This document shows positions 8,317 to 18,692 of a stretch of 64,000 nucleotides of DNA, piece after piece. The position numbers and the translations under genes are program-made. The DNA comes from Massilia sp. PDC64. GTDB taxonomy: Bacteria; Pseudomonadota; Gammaproteobacteria; Burkholderiales; Burkholderiaceae_D. Positions within the stretch are counted from its first letter, which is position 1, and every line of letters starts with the position of its first letter. The notes below the pieces were generated by a model. That model was not told the origin of the DNA. It was given only the letters and a program-made list of their open reading frames with translations, and searched no databases. The DNA is taken from positions 62,001 to 126,000 of the forward strand of contig NZ_FMZS01000016.1 of the NCBI RefSeq assembly GCF_900101265.1, given 5' to 3'.

Positions 8317-10425
8317 TTATCGCGTGAACGCCGCCGCGTTGCCTGCATCCACGTTCAGCACGTTGCCCGTGCTCTTGCCCGACTTCTCGCTGGCGAAGAA
8401 GTACACGGCTTCCGCGATATCTTCCGGGAACACGCTCTTCTTGAGCATGCTGCGCTTGCGGTAGAACTCCTCGACGTCGTCCAGGTCGATCTTGTTCGAC
8501 GCGGCGCGTTCTTCCTTCCACTTGCCGTCCCAGATGCGCGAGCCGCGGATGACGGCGTCCGGGTTGACGACGTTCACGCGGATGCCGTGCTCCGCCCCTT
8601 CCAGCGCGATACAGCGGGCCAGGTGGATTTCGGCCGCCTTCGCCGTGCAATACGCGGACGCGCCGGCCGACGCCACGAGGCCGTTCTTGCTGCCCACGAA
8701 AACGATGCTGCCGCCCAGCTTCTGCTGCTTCATGATCTGGAACGCGTTGCGCGATACGAGGAAGTAGCCCGTCACGAGGATGTCCTGGTTGCGCTTCCAC
8801 ACGTCCAGCGACGTCTCGTCCAGCGGCGCGGCCGACGCGATGCCCGCGTTCGACACGAGCAGGTCGACGCCGCCGAAGCGCAGTGCCGTCGCGGACAGGA
8901 TGCCGCCGACCTGCTCCTCGCTCGTGATGTTGGCCTGCACGGTCGCCACGTTGTCTTTACCGGCGACCTTGACGAGATTCTGCTTCGCCTCTTCCAGCGC
9001 CTCCCCATCGATATCGGTCAGCATCACGCACGCGCCTTCCTGCAGCAGCTGGCGCGCCACGGCCTGGCCGATGCCGCCCGCGCCGCCCGTCACGAGCGCG
9101 ATGCGGCCCGCGAGGCTCTTCGGCTTAGGCATGCGCTGCAGCTTCGCTTCTTCCAGCAGCCAGTATTCGATGTCGAACGCTTCCTGTTCCGGCAGGCCGA
9201 CATACTGGTCGACGCCGTTCGCGCCGCGCATCACGTTGATCGCGTTGACGTAGAACTCGCCGGCGATGCGCGCCGTCGCCTTGTCCTTCGCGAACGACAG
9301 CATGCCCACGCCCGGGATCAGGTAGATGATCGGGTTGGCGTCGCGGATCTTCGGCGACGTCTCGCGCTTGCAGCGCTCATAGTAGGCGGTGTAGTCCGCG
9401 CGGTAATCGCTCAGCGCCTGATCGAGACCGCTGATCAAACGATCGAAGTCCGGGGCGGCCGGATCGAAATCGAGCACCAGCGGGCGGATCTTCGTGCGCA
9501 GGAAGTGGTCGGGGCACGAGGTGCCCAGGGCGGCCAGCGGCGCGAGGTCGGCGCTGCAGACGAATTCCAGCACGGCGTCGGAGTCGTCGAAGTGGCCCAG
9601 CTTGAACTCCTGCTGGCTGATCTTCCCGCGCAGCAGCGGCATCAGGCGGGCGACGAGGTCCGCGCGGTCGGCGGCCGGCAGCGGCTGGGCGACCTGGCCG
9701 CCGAACACGGGCTGCTTCACGTTGGCGGCCAGCCATTCCTCGGCGCGCTTGATCATCGCGAGCGTCGTCTCGTAGCACGACTTGGCCGTGTCACCCCACG
9801 TGAACAGGCCATGGCCTTCGAGGATGATGCCCTTCAGCTGCGGCTTTTCCTGCGAGAGCTTCTCGAGCTTGAGACCGAGATCGTAGCCGGGACGCTGCCA
9901 CGGCAGCCAACCCAGTTCGCCTTCGAAGATCTTCTCCGTCAGCGCGCGGCTGTTCTTGCAGGCCGCGATCGCGATCACGGCATCCGGGTGCATGTGGTCG
10001 ACGTGTTTACGGTCGATGTAGGCGTGCAGCGGCGTGTCGATCGACGCGGCGCGCGGATTCAGGTTGAACGTGCAGTGCGGCAGGTAGCCGACCATCTCGT
10101 CCTCGTGTTCCAGGCCGCGGTAGCGGGTCTTCAGCGCCTGCAGCTTGTCCATGTACAGCGTCGAGAAGCCGTCCAGCTTGATGGAACCCAGGTCGCCGCC
10201 GGAGCCCTTCACCCACAGCACGTCGACCTGCTCGCCCGTGAGCGGATCCGTCATGACGATCTTGGCCGACGTATTGCCGCCGCCGAAGTTCGTGATGCGC
10301 AGGTCGGAACCGAGCAGATTGGAACGGTACAGCAGCAGTTCAGGTTCGCTCAGCGTGGCGGCGTGCTGGTCGTCCCAGCGCGACGTGATCGGTTCCTTGT
10401 GCTTGGTGTCGCTCATTGCACCCAT
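8317..10425 (-). CDS. rhaD: Bifunctional rhamnulose-1-phosphate aldolase / lactaldehyde dehydrogenase
   Basis: A 702-residue cytoplasmic fusion. The N-terminal part (about 1-430) is a class II aldolase/adducin domain (FGGGNTSAK, GSGGDLG, HMHPDA, GHGLFTWG) that splits rhamnulose-1-phosphate into dihydroxyacetone phosphate and L-lactaldehyde. The C-terminal part (from about 435) is a short-chain dehydrogenase with TGGAGGIG for NAD binding, a serine in VGSKNG and the YxxxK pair in YCTAK; it is thought to oxidise lactaldehyde to lactate. The double protein is typical of the rhizobial pathway. GGAGACC lies upstream of the ATG at 10425. It is first in the minus-strand operon and is divergent from rhaR. 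No separate aldehyde dehydrogenase gene is present in the window, in line with the fusion doing this step. Confidence 0.95.
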   Translation of the reverse strand: MGAMSDTKHKEPITSRWDDQHAATLSEPELLLYRSNLLGSDLRITNFGGGNTSAKIVMTDPLTGEQVDVLWVKGSGGDLGSIKLDGFSTLYMDKLQALKTRYRGLEHEDEMVGYLPHCTFNLNPRAASIDTPLHAYIDRKHVDHMHPDAVIAIAACKNSRALTEKIFEGELGWLPWQRPGYDLGLKLEKLSQEKPQLKGIILEGHGLFTWGDTAKSCYETTLAMIKRAEEWLAANVKQPVFGGQVAQPLPAADRADLVARLMPLLRGKISQQEFKLGHFDDSDAVLEFVCSADLAPLAALGTSCPDHFLRTKIRPLVLDFDPAAPDFDRLISGLDQALSDYRADYTAYYERCKRETSPKIRDANPIIYLIPGVGMLSFAKDKATARIAGEFYVNAINVMRGANGVDQYVGLPEQEAFDIEYWLLEEAKLQRMPKPKSLAGRIALVTGGAGGIGQAVARQLLQEGACVMLTDIDGEALEEAKQNLVKVAGKDNVATVQANITSEEQVGGILSATALRFGGVDLLVSNAGIASAAPLDETSLDVWKRNQDILVTGYFLVSRNAFQIMKQQKLGGSIVFVGSKNGLVASAGASAYCTAKAAEIHLARCIALEGAEHGIRVNVVNPDAVIRGSRIWDGKWKEERAASNKIDLDDVEEFYRKRSMLKKSVFPEDIAEAVYFFASEKSGKSTGNVLNVDAGNAAAFTR

Positions 10426-10530
10426 AAATAGGTCTCCATGTGTTTGCGTTGTGTGTCGCCCGCGCCGTGGTCCACGGTCGCGGCATCGGGCACAGTAGAA
10501 TTCAGCGGCCCAAGCAGTGTCAACGCGGAA

Positions 10531-10577
10531 TCGATCAACATCGTGACCAAGAGCGATTTAATCATTTAGTTGATCGA
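10531..10577. promoter_or_regulatory. Inverted repeat, candidate RhaR operator 1
   Basis: TCGATCAAC (10531-10539) and GTTGATCGA (10569-10577) are perfect reverse complements separated by 29 bases, so their centres are about 38 bp apart, nearly whole helical turns. They lie on the rhaD side of the gap. The wide spacing suits a dimer or tetramer touching two half-sites, as reported for DeoR-family repressors. Confidence 0.5.
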
Positions 10578-10612
10578 AACGCGCATTTGGACGCCGTTCG
10601 CGGACCAAATAA

Positions 10613-10639
10613 TCAATCGTTTGATCATTTAACGATTGA
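10613..10639. promoter_or_regulatory. Inverted repeat, candidate RhaR operator 2
   Basis: TCAATCGTT (10613-10621) and AACGATTGA (10631-10639) form a perfect nine-base inverted repeat with a nine-base spacer that itself contains the palindrome TGATCA. It is about 100 bp upstream of rhaR. A TTGACG at 10636-10641 overlaps its right arm and could serve as a -35 element for rhaR, which would permit autoregulation. Confidence 0.55.
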
Positions 10640-10741
10640 CGACCTTTCAACTCCTCATTACTCTTTTTCCCAGACAGCGCGACCCACGGTACGACGCTGT
10701 CACGCCGCACAACTAAATAAACGGCATACAGGAGGAGACAC

Positions 10742-11644
10742 ATGGTGAATCACAAACGCCGCAAGCGTTTGCTGAAACTGCTCGCCGAGCACCAGACGGC
10801 GACGGTCCAGCAGCTCGTCGAATGGCTCAACGCGTCGCCGGCCACGGTCCGGCGCGACATCAGCTGGCTCGCAGCCCGCAACCTGCTCACCCGCACCCGC
10901 GGCGGTGCCGAGAACCTGCTTCCCAAGAAGCGCCAGTTCCCGCTGTCGAGCGAAACGTTCCAGAACAATATCCAGTGCTATGCCGCACGCAAACGGGCCA
11001 TCGCCCGCCACGCGGCCGGCATGTGCGCGGACGGCGAAACGATCATCATCAACGGCGGCACGACGACGTTCATGATGGCCGAGTTCCTGGCCGACAAGCA
11101 CCTCAAGATCCTGACCAATTCGTTCCTGATGGCGGAACGGCTGCTCGTCTCGAGCGAGAACGAGATCATCGTCCCCGGCGGGAAGGTCTACCGCGAGCAA
11201 AACGTGATCCTCTCGCCGTTCGACAACGACATCACCCAGCACCACTACGCCGGCAAGATGTTCATGAGCGTCTACGGCCTGTCGCTGCTCGGCCTGATGG
11301 AAGCGGATCCGCTGCTGATCCAGGCGGAGAAACGCCTGATCAGCCAGGCGGAGGAACTGATCGTGCTGGCCGACAGTTCCAAGTTCGCGCGCAAGGCTGG
11401 GCTGATCCTGTGCGGGCTCGATCGGGTGTTGACCGTCATCACGGACACCGGCGCGTCGGACAAGGCCGTCCAGACGCTCGAGCAGTACGGCGTCAAGGTC
11501 GTCACGGTGGAACCGGACGAAGTGGCACCGGACGTCGGCGCGCCTTTTTTTAATCCGCAGTTCGACCTGCAATCCGCCGCGCTGTTCCACCTGGACGCGC
11601 AACTCGACCCGCGGCTGGACGCGCAACTGGAGGCCGCACATTGA
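10742..11644 (+). CDS. rhaR: DeoR-family regulator of the rhamnose genes
   Basis: A 300-residue transcription factor. Residues about 5-58 form a DeoR-type winged helix (VQQLVEWLNASPATVRRDIS...RTRGGAE); residues about 75-235 are the sugar-phosphate-sensing DeoRC domain (INGGTTTFMMAEFL, VPGGKVYREQN). It corresponds to RhaR of the rhizobial rha cluster, a repressor relieved by a rhamnose metabolite. The tail (about 255-300) is an extra Asp/Gln/Leu-rich segment (LDAQLDPRLDAQLE) not usual in the family. The gene heads rhaRSTPQK and its TGA overlaps the TTG start of rhaS by one reading-frame step (TTGA at 11641-11644), so the two are coupled. Confidence 0.92.
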   Translation: MVNHKRRKRLLKLLAEHQTATVQQLVEWLNASPATVRRDISWLAARNLLTRTRGGAENLLPKKRQFPLSSETFQNNIQCYAARKRAIARHAAGMCADGETIIINGGTTTFMMAEFLADKHLKILTNSFLMAERLLVSSENEIIVPGGKVYREQNVILSPFDNDITQHHYAGKMFMSVYGLSLLGLMEADPLLIQAEKRLISQAEELIVLADSSKFARKAGLILCGLDRVLTVITDTGASDKAVQTLEQYGVKVVTVEPDEVAPDVGAPFFNPQFDLQSAALFHLDAQLDPRLDAQLEAAH

Positions 11645-12648
11645 AGCTTAAAACCACCCTGCTCGCCCTGGCGGCCGTCGGCATCCTGGCAGGCGTCGCC
11701 GGCTGCGGCGAGAAGAAGCCTGAGAAGACCCGCATCGCAATGGTCGTGAAAAACCTCGGCAACGGCTTCTTCGACGCGGCCCACACGGGCGCCGACGAGG
11801 CGGCGAAACAGATCGGCAACGTCGAAGTGATCTATACAGGTCCGACGACGCCCAGCGCCGAAGGCCAGATCGAGATCATCAACTCGCTGATCAGCCAGAA
11901 GGTCGACGCGATCGTGATCTCGGCGAACGACCCGAACGCGCTGGTGCCGATTGCGAAGAAGGCCATGCAGCGCGGGATCAAGGTCGTCTCGTTCGACAGC
12001 GGCCTCGCGCCGGAAGGCCGGCAGATGCAGCTCAATCCGTCGAACGCGGAACTGATCGGCGAGAAGCAGATCCAGATGGCGGCCGACGAGATCGGCGGTG
12101 CGGGCGAGATCGCGATCCTCTCCGCTTCCGCGCAGGCGACGAACCAGAACATCTGGATCGGCGTGATGAAGAAGGTGCTGGAGAAGCCCGAGTATGCGAA
12201 GCTCAAGCTGGTGGCCACCGTGTACGGCGACGACCAGTCCGATAAAAGCTACCGCGAGGCGATCGGCCTGCTGCGCAGCCATCCGAACCTGAAGGCGATC
12301 ATCGCGCCGACCACGGTGGGCATCGTCGCGGCCAGCAAGGCCGTGGCGGACGAACACCTCGTCGGCAAGGTCTACGTGACGGGCCTCGGCCTGCCGTCCG
12401 AAATGGCCGGCCACGTGAAGAGCGGCGCCGTGAAGGAATTCGCGATCTGGAATCCGATCGACCTGGGCTACGCCGCGACCTATGCGGCCGACCAGTTCGT
12501 GAAGGGCAAGGCGGAAGCGAAACCGGGTGCCAGCGTGTCCGTCGGACGGCTGGGCAGCGTGACGCTCGACGCCAATGGCGAGGCCGCCCTGGGGCCGCCG
12601 TTCACGTATAACGCGGACAACATCGACAAGTTCGCGAAGCTGTTCTAA
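11641..12648 (+). CDS. rhaS: Rhamnose ABC transporter, substrate-binding lipoprotein
   Basis: A 335-residue periplasmic sugar-binding protein (type 1 fold, ribose/autoinducer-binding-like) that captures rhamnose for import. It starts with a TTG overlapping the rhaR stop; this start gives an intact lipoprotein signal with lipobox AGVAGC (Cys22). Motifs include VVKNLGNGFFDAA and SQKVDAIVISANDP, followed by the C-terminal GLGLPSEM. The neighbours rhaT, rhaP and rhaQ complete the transporter. A hairpin follows the stop codon. Rhamnose as substrate is inferred from the operon. Confidence 0.93.
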   Translation: MKLKTTLLALAAVGILAGVAGCGEKKPEKTRIAMVVKNLGNGFFDAAHTGADEAAKQIGNVEVIYTGPTTPSAEGQIEIINSLISQKVDAIVISANDPNALVPIAKKAMQRGIKVVSFDSGLAPEGRQMQLNPSNAELIGEKQIQMAADEIGGAGEIAILSASAQATNQNIWIGVMKKVLEKPEYAKLKLVATVYGDDQSDKSYREAIGLLRSHPNLKAIIAPTTVGIVAASKAVADEHLVGKVYVTGLGLPSEMAGHVKSGAVKEFAIWNPIDLGYAATYAADQFVKGKAEAKPGASVSVGRLGSVTLDANGEAALGPPFTYNADNIDKFAKLF

Positions 12649-12669
12649 GCCGTACGTTCAATCTATCGT

Positions 12670-12695
12670 CGTTCCCGACCTCGCAGCCGGGAACG
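12670..12695 (+). other. Intercistronic stem-loop, rhaS to rhaT
   Basis: CGTTCCCG (12670-12677) and CGGGAACG (12688-12695) are a perfect eight-base inverted repeat with a ten-base loop in the 56-bp gap between rhaS and rhaT. It has no T-run. Hairpins at this position in sugar ABC transporter operons commonly protect the message of the binding protein so that it is made in excess over the membrane parts. Confidence 0.55.
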
Positions 12696-12704
12696 CCATA
12701 CCCT

Positions 12705-14212
<1,508 letters not shown>

Positions 14213-14216
<4 letters not shown>

Positions 14217-15211
14217 ACATCCTCAAACAACGCGAACCGCTGCTGGCCGCAATGGTCGTGCTGCTCGTCGTCGCGGTCGGCCTGCGCGCACCGGTCTTCC
14301 TGTCGGCCGGCTCGCTCGCCAACCTCGTCACGGACAGCACGCTGCTCGTGATGCTGGCGCTCACGCAGATGCTCGTCATCGTCACGCGCGGCGTCGACCT
14401 GTCCGTCGCGTCGAACCTGGCCCTGTCCGGCATGGTCGCCGCGATGCTGGGCGCGCACGTCCCCGGCCTGCCGCTGCCGCTGATCGTGCTGGCGGCCGTC
14501 GCCGTGGGCCTGGCGCTCGGTGCCGTCAACGGCTGGCTGATCGGCTACCTCGAGCTGCCGCCCATCGTCGTCACCCTGGGCACGATGAGCGTCTACCGCG
14601 GCGCCGTGTTCGTGCTGTCCGGCGGCGCCTGGGTGTCGGCGCACCAGATGCCGGCGAACTTCATCGCCTTCCCGCTCGACCGCCTGCTGGGCCTTCCGCA
14701 CCTCGTGTGGATCGCCGCCGCCGCGCTGGCCGTCATGGCGTGGATCGCGCGCAGCACGCGCTTCGGGCGCGACCTGTACGCCATCGGCAATGCGCCGCAA
14801 TGCGCGGGCTATATCGGCATTCCGAGCCACAAGCGCCTGCTGGGGACGTACGCGCTGTCCGGTGCCGTCGCCGGTTTGTGCGGCTACCTGTGGGTCGCCC
14901 GCTATGCCGTCGCCTACACGGAAATCGCCTACGGCTTCGAATTCACCGTGATCGCCGCATGCGTGATCGGCGGCGTGTCCATCGGCGGCGGCGTCGGCAC
15001 GGTGCTCGGCGCCACGCTGGGCGCGCTGTTCCTCACCGTGATCGGCAACGCGCTGCCCGTGCTGCAGGTGTCGCCGTTCTGGCAGAGCGCCCTCACCGGC
15101 CTCGTGATCCTCGTCGCCGTCCTGATCAACGCCCGCGGCGCCGGCCGCCGCAGCCGCCAGATCCTGCCGCTGCACGGCACGGGCGCCCAACCCAACCGGA
15201 GTGCCGCGTGA
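14213..15211 (+). CDS. rhaP: Rhamnose ABC transporter permease 1
   Basis: A 332-residue inner-membrane permease of the RbsC type with about eight to ten hydrophobic segments. Family marks are VTRGVDLSVASNLALSG, ELPPIVVTLGTMSVYRG, the TRFGRDLYAIG stretch and CVIGGVSIGGG. Both ends overlap neighbours (ATGA with rhaT; GTGA with rhaQ), showing tight coupling. Paired with RhaQ it forms the heteromeric channel typical of the rhizobial rhamnose importer. Confidence 0.93.
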
Positions 15212-16233
15212 ACCCGACCACCTCCATGCCAACCGAATCCAAGCCGTCGTCGCGCTACACGATCCTCGACCGCGAAACGCCCCGCCTGAAAACGCTCCTC
15301 GGGCGCTGGGAAAGCCTGCTGGCCATGCTGTTCGTCGCCGTCTTCGTCGCGAACAGCATCGCCCTGCCGCACTTCCTGGACCTGTACAACCTGCTGGACG
15401 GCACCCAGAACTTCAGCGAAAAGGCGCTGATCGCGCTGCCGATGGCGCTGTTGATCATCTGCCGCGAGATCGACATCTCGGTCGCCGGCACGCTCGCGCT
15501 GTCGTCGGTCGCGATGGGCCTCGCGAAAGGCGCCGGCTTCCCGGCCGAAAGCCTGCCCGTCGTCGCACTGGCGACGGGCACCGCGTGCGGTCTCCTGAAC
15601 GGCGTGCTCGTCACGCGCTTCGCGCTGCCGTCGATCGTCGTCACCATCGGCACCGTGTCGCTGTACCGCGGCCTGGCCAGCGTCGTCCTGGGCGACAAGG
15701 CGTTCACCGGCTATCCGCAACTGATGGCCGACTGGGGCCAGGGCTACTTCTTCGGCATCGTGCCGCGCGAATTCGTCGTGCTGCTCGTGTGCGCCGCGCT
15801 GTTCGCGCTGCTTCTCCACACGACGAGCTGGGGTCGCCGCATCTACGCCATCGGCAACAACCCGGAAGCGGCACGCTTTTCCGGCATCGCGGTCGACCGC
15901 TACCGCCTCGCGCTGTTCATGCTGACGGGCGCGATGGCCGGCCTCGCCGCCTTCCTGCTCACGGGCCGCATCGGCAGCACGCGCCCGAACATCGCCACCG
16001 GCTGGGAGCTGGAAGTGATCACGATGGTGATCCTGGGCGGCGTCAGCATCGCGGGCGGCGCGGGCACGATCGCGGGCGTCATGCTGGCCGTGCTCACGAT
16101 GGGGACCGTCACGTATGGCCTATCCCTCGCCAACATCCCCGGCATCTACATGACCATCGTCGTGGGCGTGCTGCTGCTCGTGACCATCGCGCTGCCGAAA
16201 CTCCTGCGCATGCGGCGCGCGCGGAGCGCATGA
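15208..16233 (+). CDS. rhaQ: Rhamnose ABC transporter permease 2
   Basis: A 341-residue permease related to RhaP (CREIDISVAGTLAL, FALPSIVVTIGTVSLYRG, WGRRIYAIGNNPEAARFSGI, MVILGGVSIAGG). I start at the GTG at 15208, which overlaps the rhaP stop and has CCGGAG six bases upstream; an ATG at 15226 is the alternative. It has an N-terminal cytoplasmic extension of some 35 residues before the first hydrophobic segment. The stop overlaps the rhaK start (ATGA, 16230-16233). No mutarotase gene lies between rhaQ and rhaK. Confidence 0.93.
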   Translation: MNPTTSMPTESKPSSRYTILDRETPRLKTLLGRWESLLAMLFVAVFVANSIALPHFLDLYNLLDGTQNFSEKALIALPMALLIICREIDISVAGTLALSSVAMGLAKGAGFPAESLPVVALATGTACGLLNGVLVTRFALPSIVVTIGTVSLYRGLASVVLGDKAFTGYPQLMADWGQGYFFGIVPREFVVLLVCAALFALLLHTTSWGRRIYAIGNNPEAARFSGIAVDRYRLALFMLTGAMAGLAAFLLTGRIGSTRPNIATGWELEVITMVILGGVSIAGGAGTIAGVMLAVLTMGTVTYGLSLANIPGIYMTIVVGVLLLVTIALPKLLRMRRARSA

Positions 16234-17570
16234 TGCCGGACGCCCTCATCGTCCTCGACATCGGCAAGACGAATGCCAAGCTGGCGCTGATCGACGCGGC
16301 CGGCAAGGTCCTCGCGGAGCAGCGCCGCCCGAACGCCGTGCGCACGGACGGCACCTATCCGCACCTCGACACCAATGGCCTGTGGGACTGGCTGCTCGCG
16401 ACGTGCCGTACGTTCGCCGCGCGAGCGCACGTCTCGGCCATCGTCCCCGTCACGCACGGCGCCACCGCCGCGCTGGTCGACGACGCGGGCCTCGTACTGC
16501 CCGTGCTGGACTACGAAGCGGAGCTGCCGGGCGTCGACTACGCGGGTCCAGCGTACGACGAGACGCTGTCCCCGCGCCTCCCGGCGGGCCTGAACCTGGG
16601 TCGGCAGCTCGCGTGGCTGCAGGCGCGCTTCCCGCGCGAATTCGCGCGCACACGGCACATGCTCATGTATCCGCAGTACTGGGCCTGGCGCCTGTGCGGC
16701 GTGGCCGCGTCGGAGGCGACGTCGCTCGGTTGTCACACGGACCTGTGGGACCCTCGCGCGCAGACGTATTCCAGCCTCGTGGCCCGCATGGGGTGGACGG
16801 ACCTGATGCCGCCACTGGCGCCGCCGCATGCGGTGCTGGGCGCGCTGCGGCCGGAGATCGCGGCGGCGACCGGCCTGCCGGCCGATTGCGAGGTCCTGTG
16901 CGGCATCCACGACAGCAATGCCTCGCTGCTGCGCTACCTCGGCCGCAACGAAGGCACGGTGCTGTCGACGGGCACGTGGATGATCGCCGCCGCATTCGGC
17001 ACCGCGCTGGACGGATTGCGTGAAGAGGCCGACATGCTGGCCAACACAAATGCGCTGGGCCGGCCCGTCGCGTGCATGCGCTTCATGGGCGGGCGCGAAT
17101 TCGGCGAGCTGGCCGGCGCGCAGCCCGTGCCCTGCGGCTTCGACGCGATCGAACGGCTGGTGGCGCAAGGCACAATGGCGCTGCCCTGCTTCGCCGCGAC
17201 GGGCGGTCCGTTCGCGGGCCGCACCGGCAACATCGAAGGCCCGCCGCCGGCGGACGTGCGGGAACGCTATGCGCTGGCCACGCTGTACTGCGTGCTGATG
17301 ACGGATTACTGCCTCGACGCGCTGGGCGCCGCGGGCCCGCTCGCCGTCGAGGGCAGTTTTACGGCAAACCCGTGGTTCGGCCCCCTGCTCGCGGCCCTGC
17401 GCCCGCAACAGCCGGTGTCGTATTCGGACGATGCGAGCGGCACCACGTGCGGGGGCTGGATGCTGCGCTACCGGGACGCGACGCCGCCTGGCACCAGTAC
17501 GGCGATCGCGGCGCGCGCGCCCGCCGGCCTGCAGGCGTATCGGGCGCGCTGGCGTGCTGCGCTCGCGTGA
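16230..17570 (+). CDS. rhaK: L-rhamnulokinase (FGGY family)
   Basis: A 446-residue cytoplasmic sugar kinase that phosphorylates L-rhamnulose for RhaD. The FGGY fold is shown by the N-terminal phosphate loop LDIGKTNAKL, MYPQYWAWRL, CGIHDSNAS and the second phosphate loop STGTWMIA. It is the RhaK type of the rhizobial cluster rather than E. coli RhaB. Two ATG codons stand in tandem; the first overlaps the rhaQ stop. It is the last gene of the operon. The C-terminal region GGWMLRYRDATPPG is short compared with other FGGY kinases, as usual for this subfamily. Confidence 0.93.
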   Translation: MMPDALIVLDIGKTNAKLALIDAAGKVLAEQRRPNAVRTDGTYPHLDTNGLWDWLLATCRTFAARAHVSAIVPVTHGATAALVDDAGLVLPVLDYEAELPGVDYAGPAYDETLSPRLPAGLNLGRQLAWLQARFPREFARTRHMLMYPQYWAWRLCGVAASEATSLGCHTDLWDPRAQTYSSLVARMGWTDLMPPLAPPHAVLGALRPEIAAATGLPADCEVLCGIHDSNASLLRYLGRNEGTVLSTGTWMIAAAFGTALDGLREEADMLANTNALGRPVACMRFMGGREFGELAGAQPVPCGFDAIERLVAQGTMALPCFAATGGPFAGRTGNIEGPPPADVRERYALATLYCVLMTDYCLDALGAAGPLAVEGSFTANPWFGPLLAALRPQQPVSYSDDASGTTCGGWMLRYRDATPPGTSTAIAARAPAGLQAYRARWRAALA

Positions 17571-17657
17571 CGCGGCACAGGCTTTCATCTCCCCGACTCT
17601 TACGGACCGGCACTCGGTCAAGGTGGGCAGTGCCCCTGTGCCGTTCAATCGCCTGCG

Positions 17658-18056
17658 TTATGGAACGTAGACCATGTAGACGGTCACAAGAAATTCACTG
17701 TCCACTTCCGATACGCGAACCTCCAACACGAGGTCGCTGCGGCCTTCCTCTTCCGTCCAGAGATCGATCATGGCCTCCCAGTGGTCGCCCGTCCAGATAC
17801 ACACCGATGTCGCCCACGACTCTCGTGGAAGCGAAACCAGCTTTGCTCCGTACTCTTGCAGGTACGCGTGAATCTGCGTTGCGGTCTCCTCCGATACCGG
17901 CGCGACTCCGGCAATCCCATCTGCAAGACGGTAGTCGTGACGAACAAAGGCATCGACGATCTTTTCGAGGGTCGGCCGCCATGCTGACGGTATCGGCCCT
18001 TCATTTTCCGAATCTTTGGTTACCGGGACTACCGTGCGTTCATCGGGTGGTCTCAT
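17658..18056 (-). CDS. Hypothetical protein, DUF7668-like
   Basis: A 132-residue acidic protein without signal or membrane segment. The core (SAWRPTLEKIVDAFVRHDY, GVAPVSEETATQI, ESWATSVCIWTGDHW and SDLVLEVRVSE) resembles small proteins grouped as DUF7668; I am fairly but not fully sure of the name. No function is known. It faces the rhaK gene tail to tail and is divergent from the YbaK-like gene. The start is uncertain: the ATG at 18056 is used, and no clear ribosome site is seen. Confidence 0.65.
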   Translation of the reverse strand: MRPPDERTVVPVTKDSENEGPIPSAWRPTLEKIVDAFVRHDYRLADGIAGVAPVSEETATQIHAYLQEYGAKLVSLPRESWATSVCIWTGDHWEAMIDLWTEEEGRSDLVLEVRVSEVDSEFLVTVYMVYVP

Positions 18057-18206
18057 CCATACGTCCTTGAAAACGAAAGCAGTTGGCTTGCCGCACCGCG
18101 GCTTCAGGCCGCTTGCGGATGGTTGGCACGGCTCAGTGTACCGGACTGTCGTGCTCAGGAGCATACAAATGATAGACTGGCCGGATCGCAATCCACGAAC
18201 ACACCC

Positions 18207-18692
18207 ATGAGCCTCGCTTCCGTCACCGCCTTCTTCGCCACCCACGCACCCGACATCGCGATCCGGCGCTACGCCACGAGCACGGCGACGGTCGCCCTTG
18301 CCGCCGAGGCGCTGGGCGTCGCGCCGGGCCAGATCGCAAAGACGCTGTCCCTGCGCCTGGACGACGAGGTGGTGCTGCTCGTCGCCCGCGGCGATGCGCG
18401 CATCGACAACCGCAAGTACAAGGAAACGTTCGGCCAGAAGGCCAGGATGCTGGGGCTGGACGAGGTGGAACGCGAGACGGGACATCCGGTCGGCGGCGTG
18501 TGCCCGTTCGGGCTGGCGCAGCCGCTGCGCGTGTTCTGCGACGTGTCGCTGCGGGCATTCGACGAGGTGTTTCCCGCCGCCGGCGCGCCGGATGCGGCCG
18601 TGCGCATCACGCCCGCGCGGCTGGCGGAACTGACGCACGCGGCATGGGTCGATGTCGTGCAGGATGTGGAACTGGCCGCGGCCGGACGTTAG
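18207..18692 (+). CDS. YbaK/EbsC-family aminoacyl-tRNA deacylase-like protein
   Basis: A 161-residue YbaK-fold protein. Such enzymes hydrolyse misacylated tRNAs (for instance Cys-tRNAPro) to guard translation accuracy. The typical Lys of the active site is in GQIAKTLSLR (Lys45), followed by VVLLVARGDARIDNRK and the glycine-rich GHPVGGVCPFG. It stands alone between unrelated genes and overlaps the end of the convergent GGDEF-EAL gene by four bases. Which aminoacyl-tRNA it acts on cannot be told. Confidence 0.85.
   Translation: MSLASVTAFFATHAPDIAIRRYATSTATVALAAEALGVAPGQIAKTLSLRLDDEVVLLVARGDARIDNRKYKETFGQKARMLGLDEVERETGHPVGGVCPFGLAQPLRVFCDVSLRAFDEVFPAAGAPDAAVRITPARLAELTHAAWVDVVQDVELAAAGR

Larger units (their letters stand above)
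10426..10741. promoter_or_regulatory. Divergent promoter region rhaD / rhaR
   Basis: This 316-bp gap holds no gene. Its middle (about 10555-10665) is clearly AT-richer than the surroundings and should contain both promoters. It carries two separate perfect inverted repeats (listed individually) that are candidate binding sites for RhaR. A strong ribosome site, AGGAGG, ends seven bases before the rhaR ATG. Confidence 0.7.

Noticed and set aside
17571..17657. Several small inverted repeats after rhaK as a terminator
   Set aside because: GACCG/CGGTC, GGGCA/TGCCC and GGCACAG/CTGTGCC arms exist, but spacing is irregular and there is no T-run on either strand.
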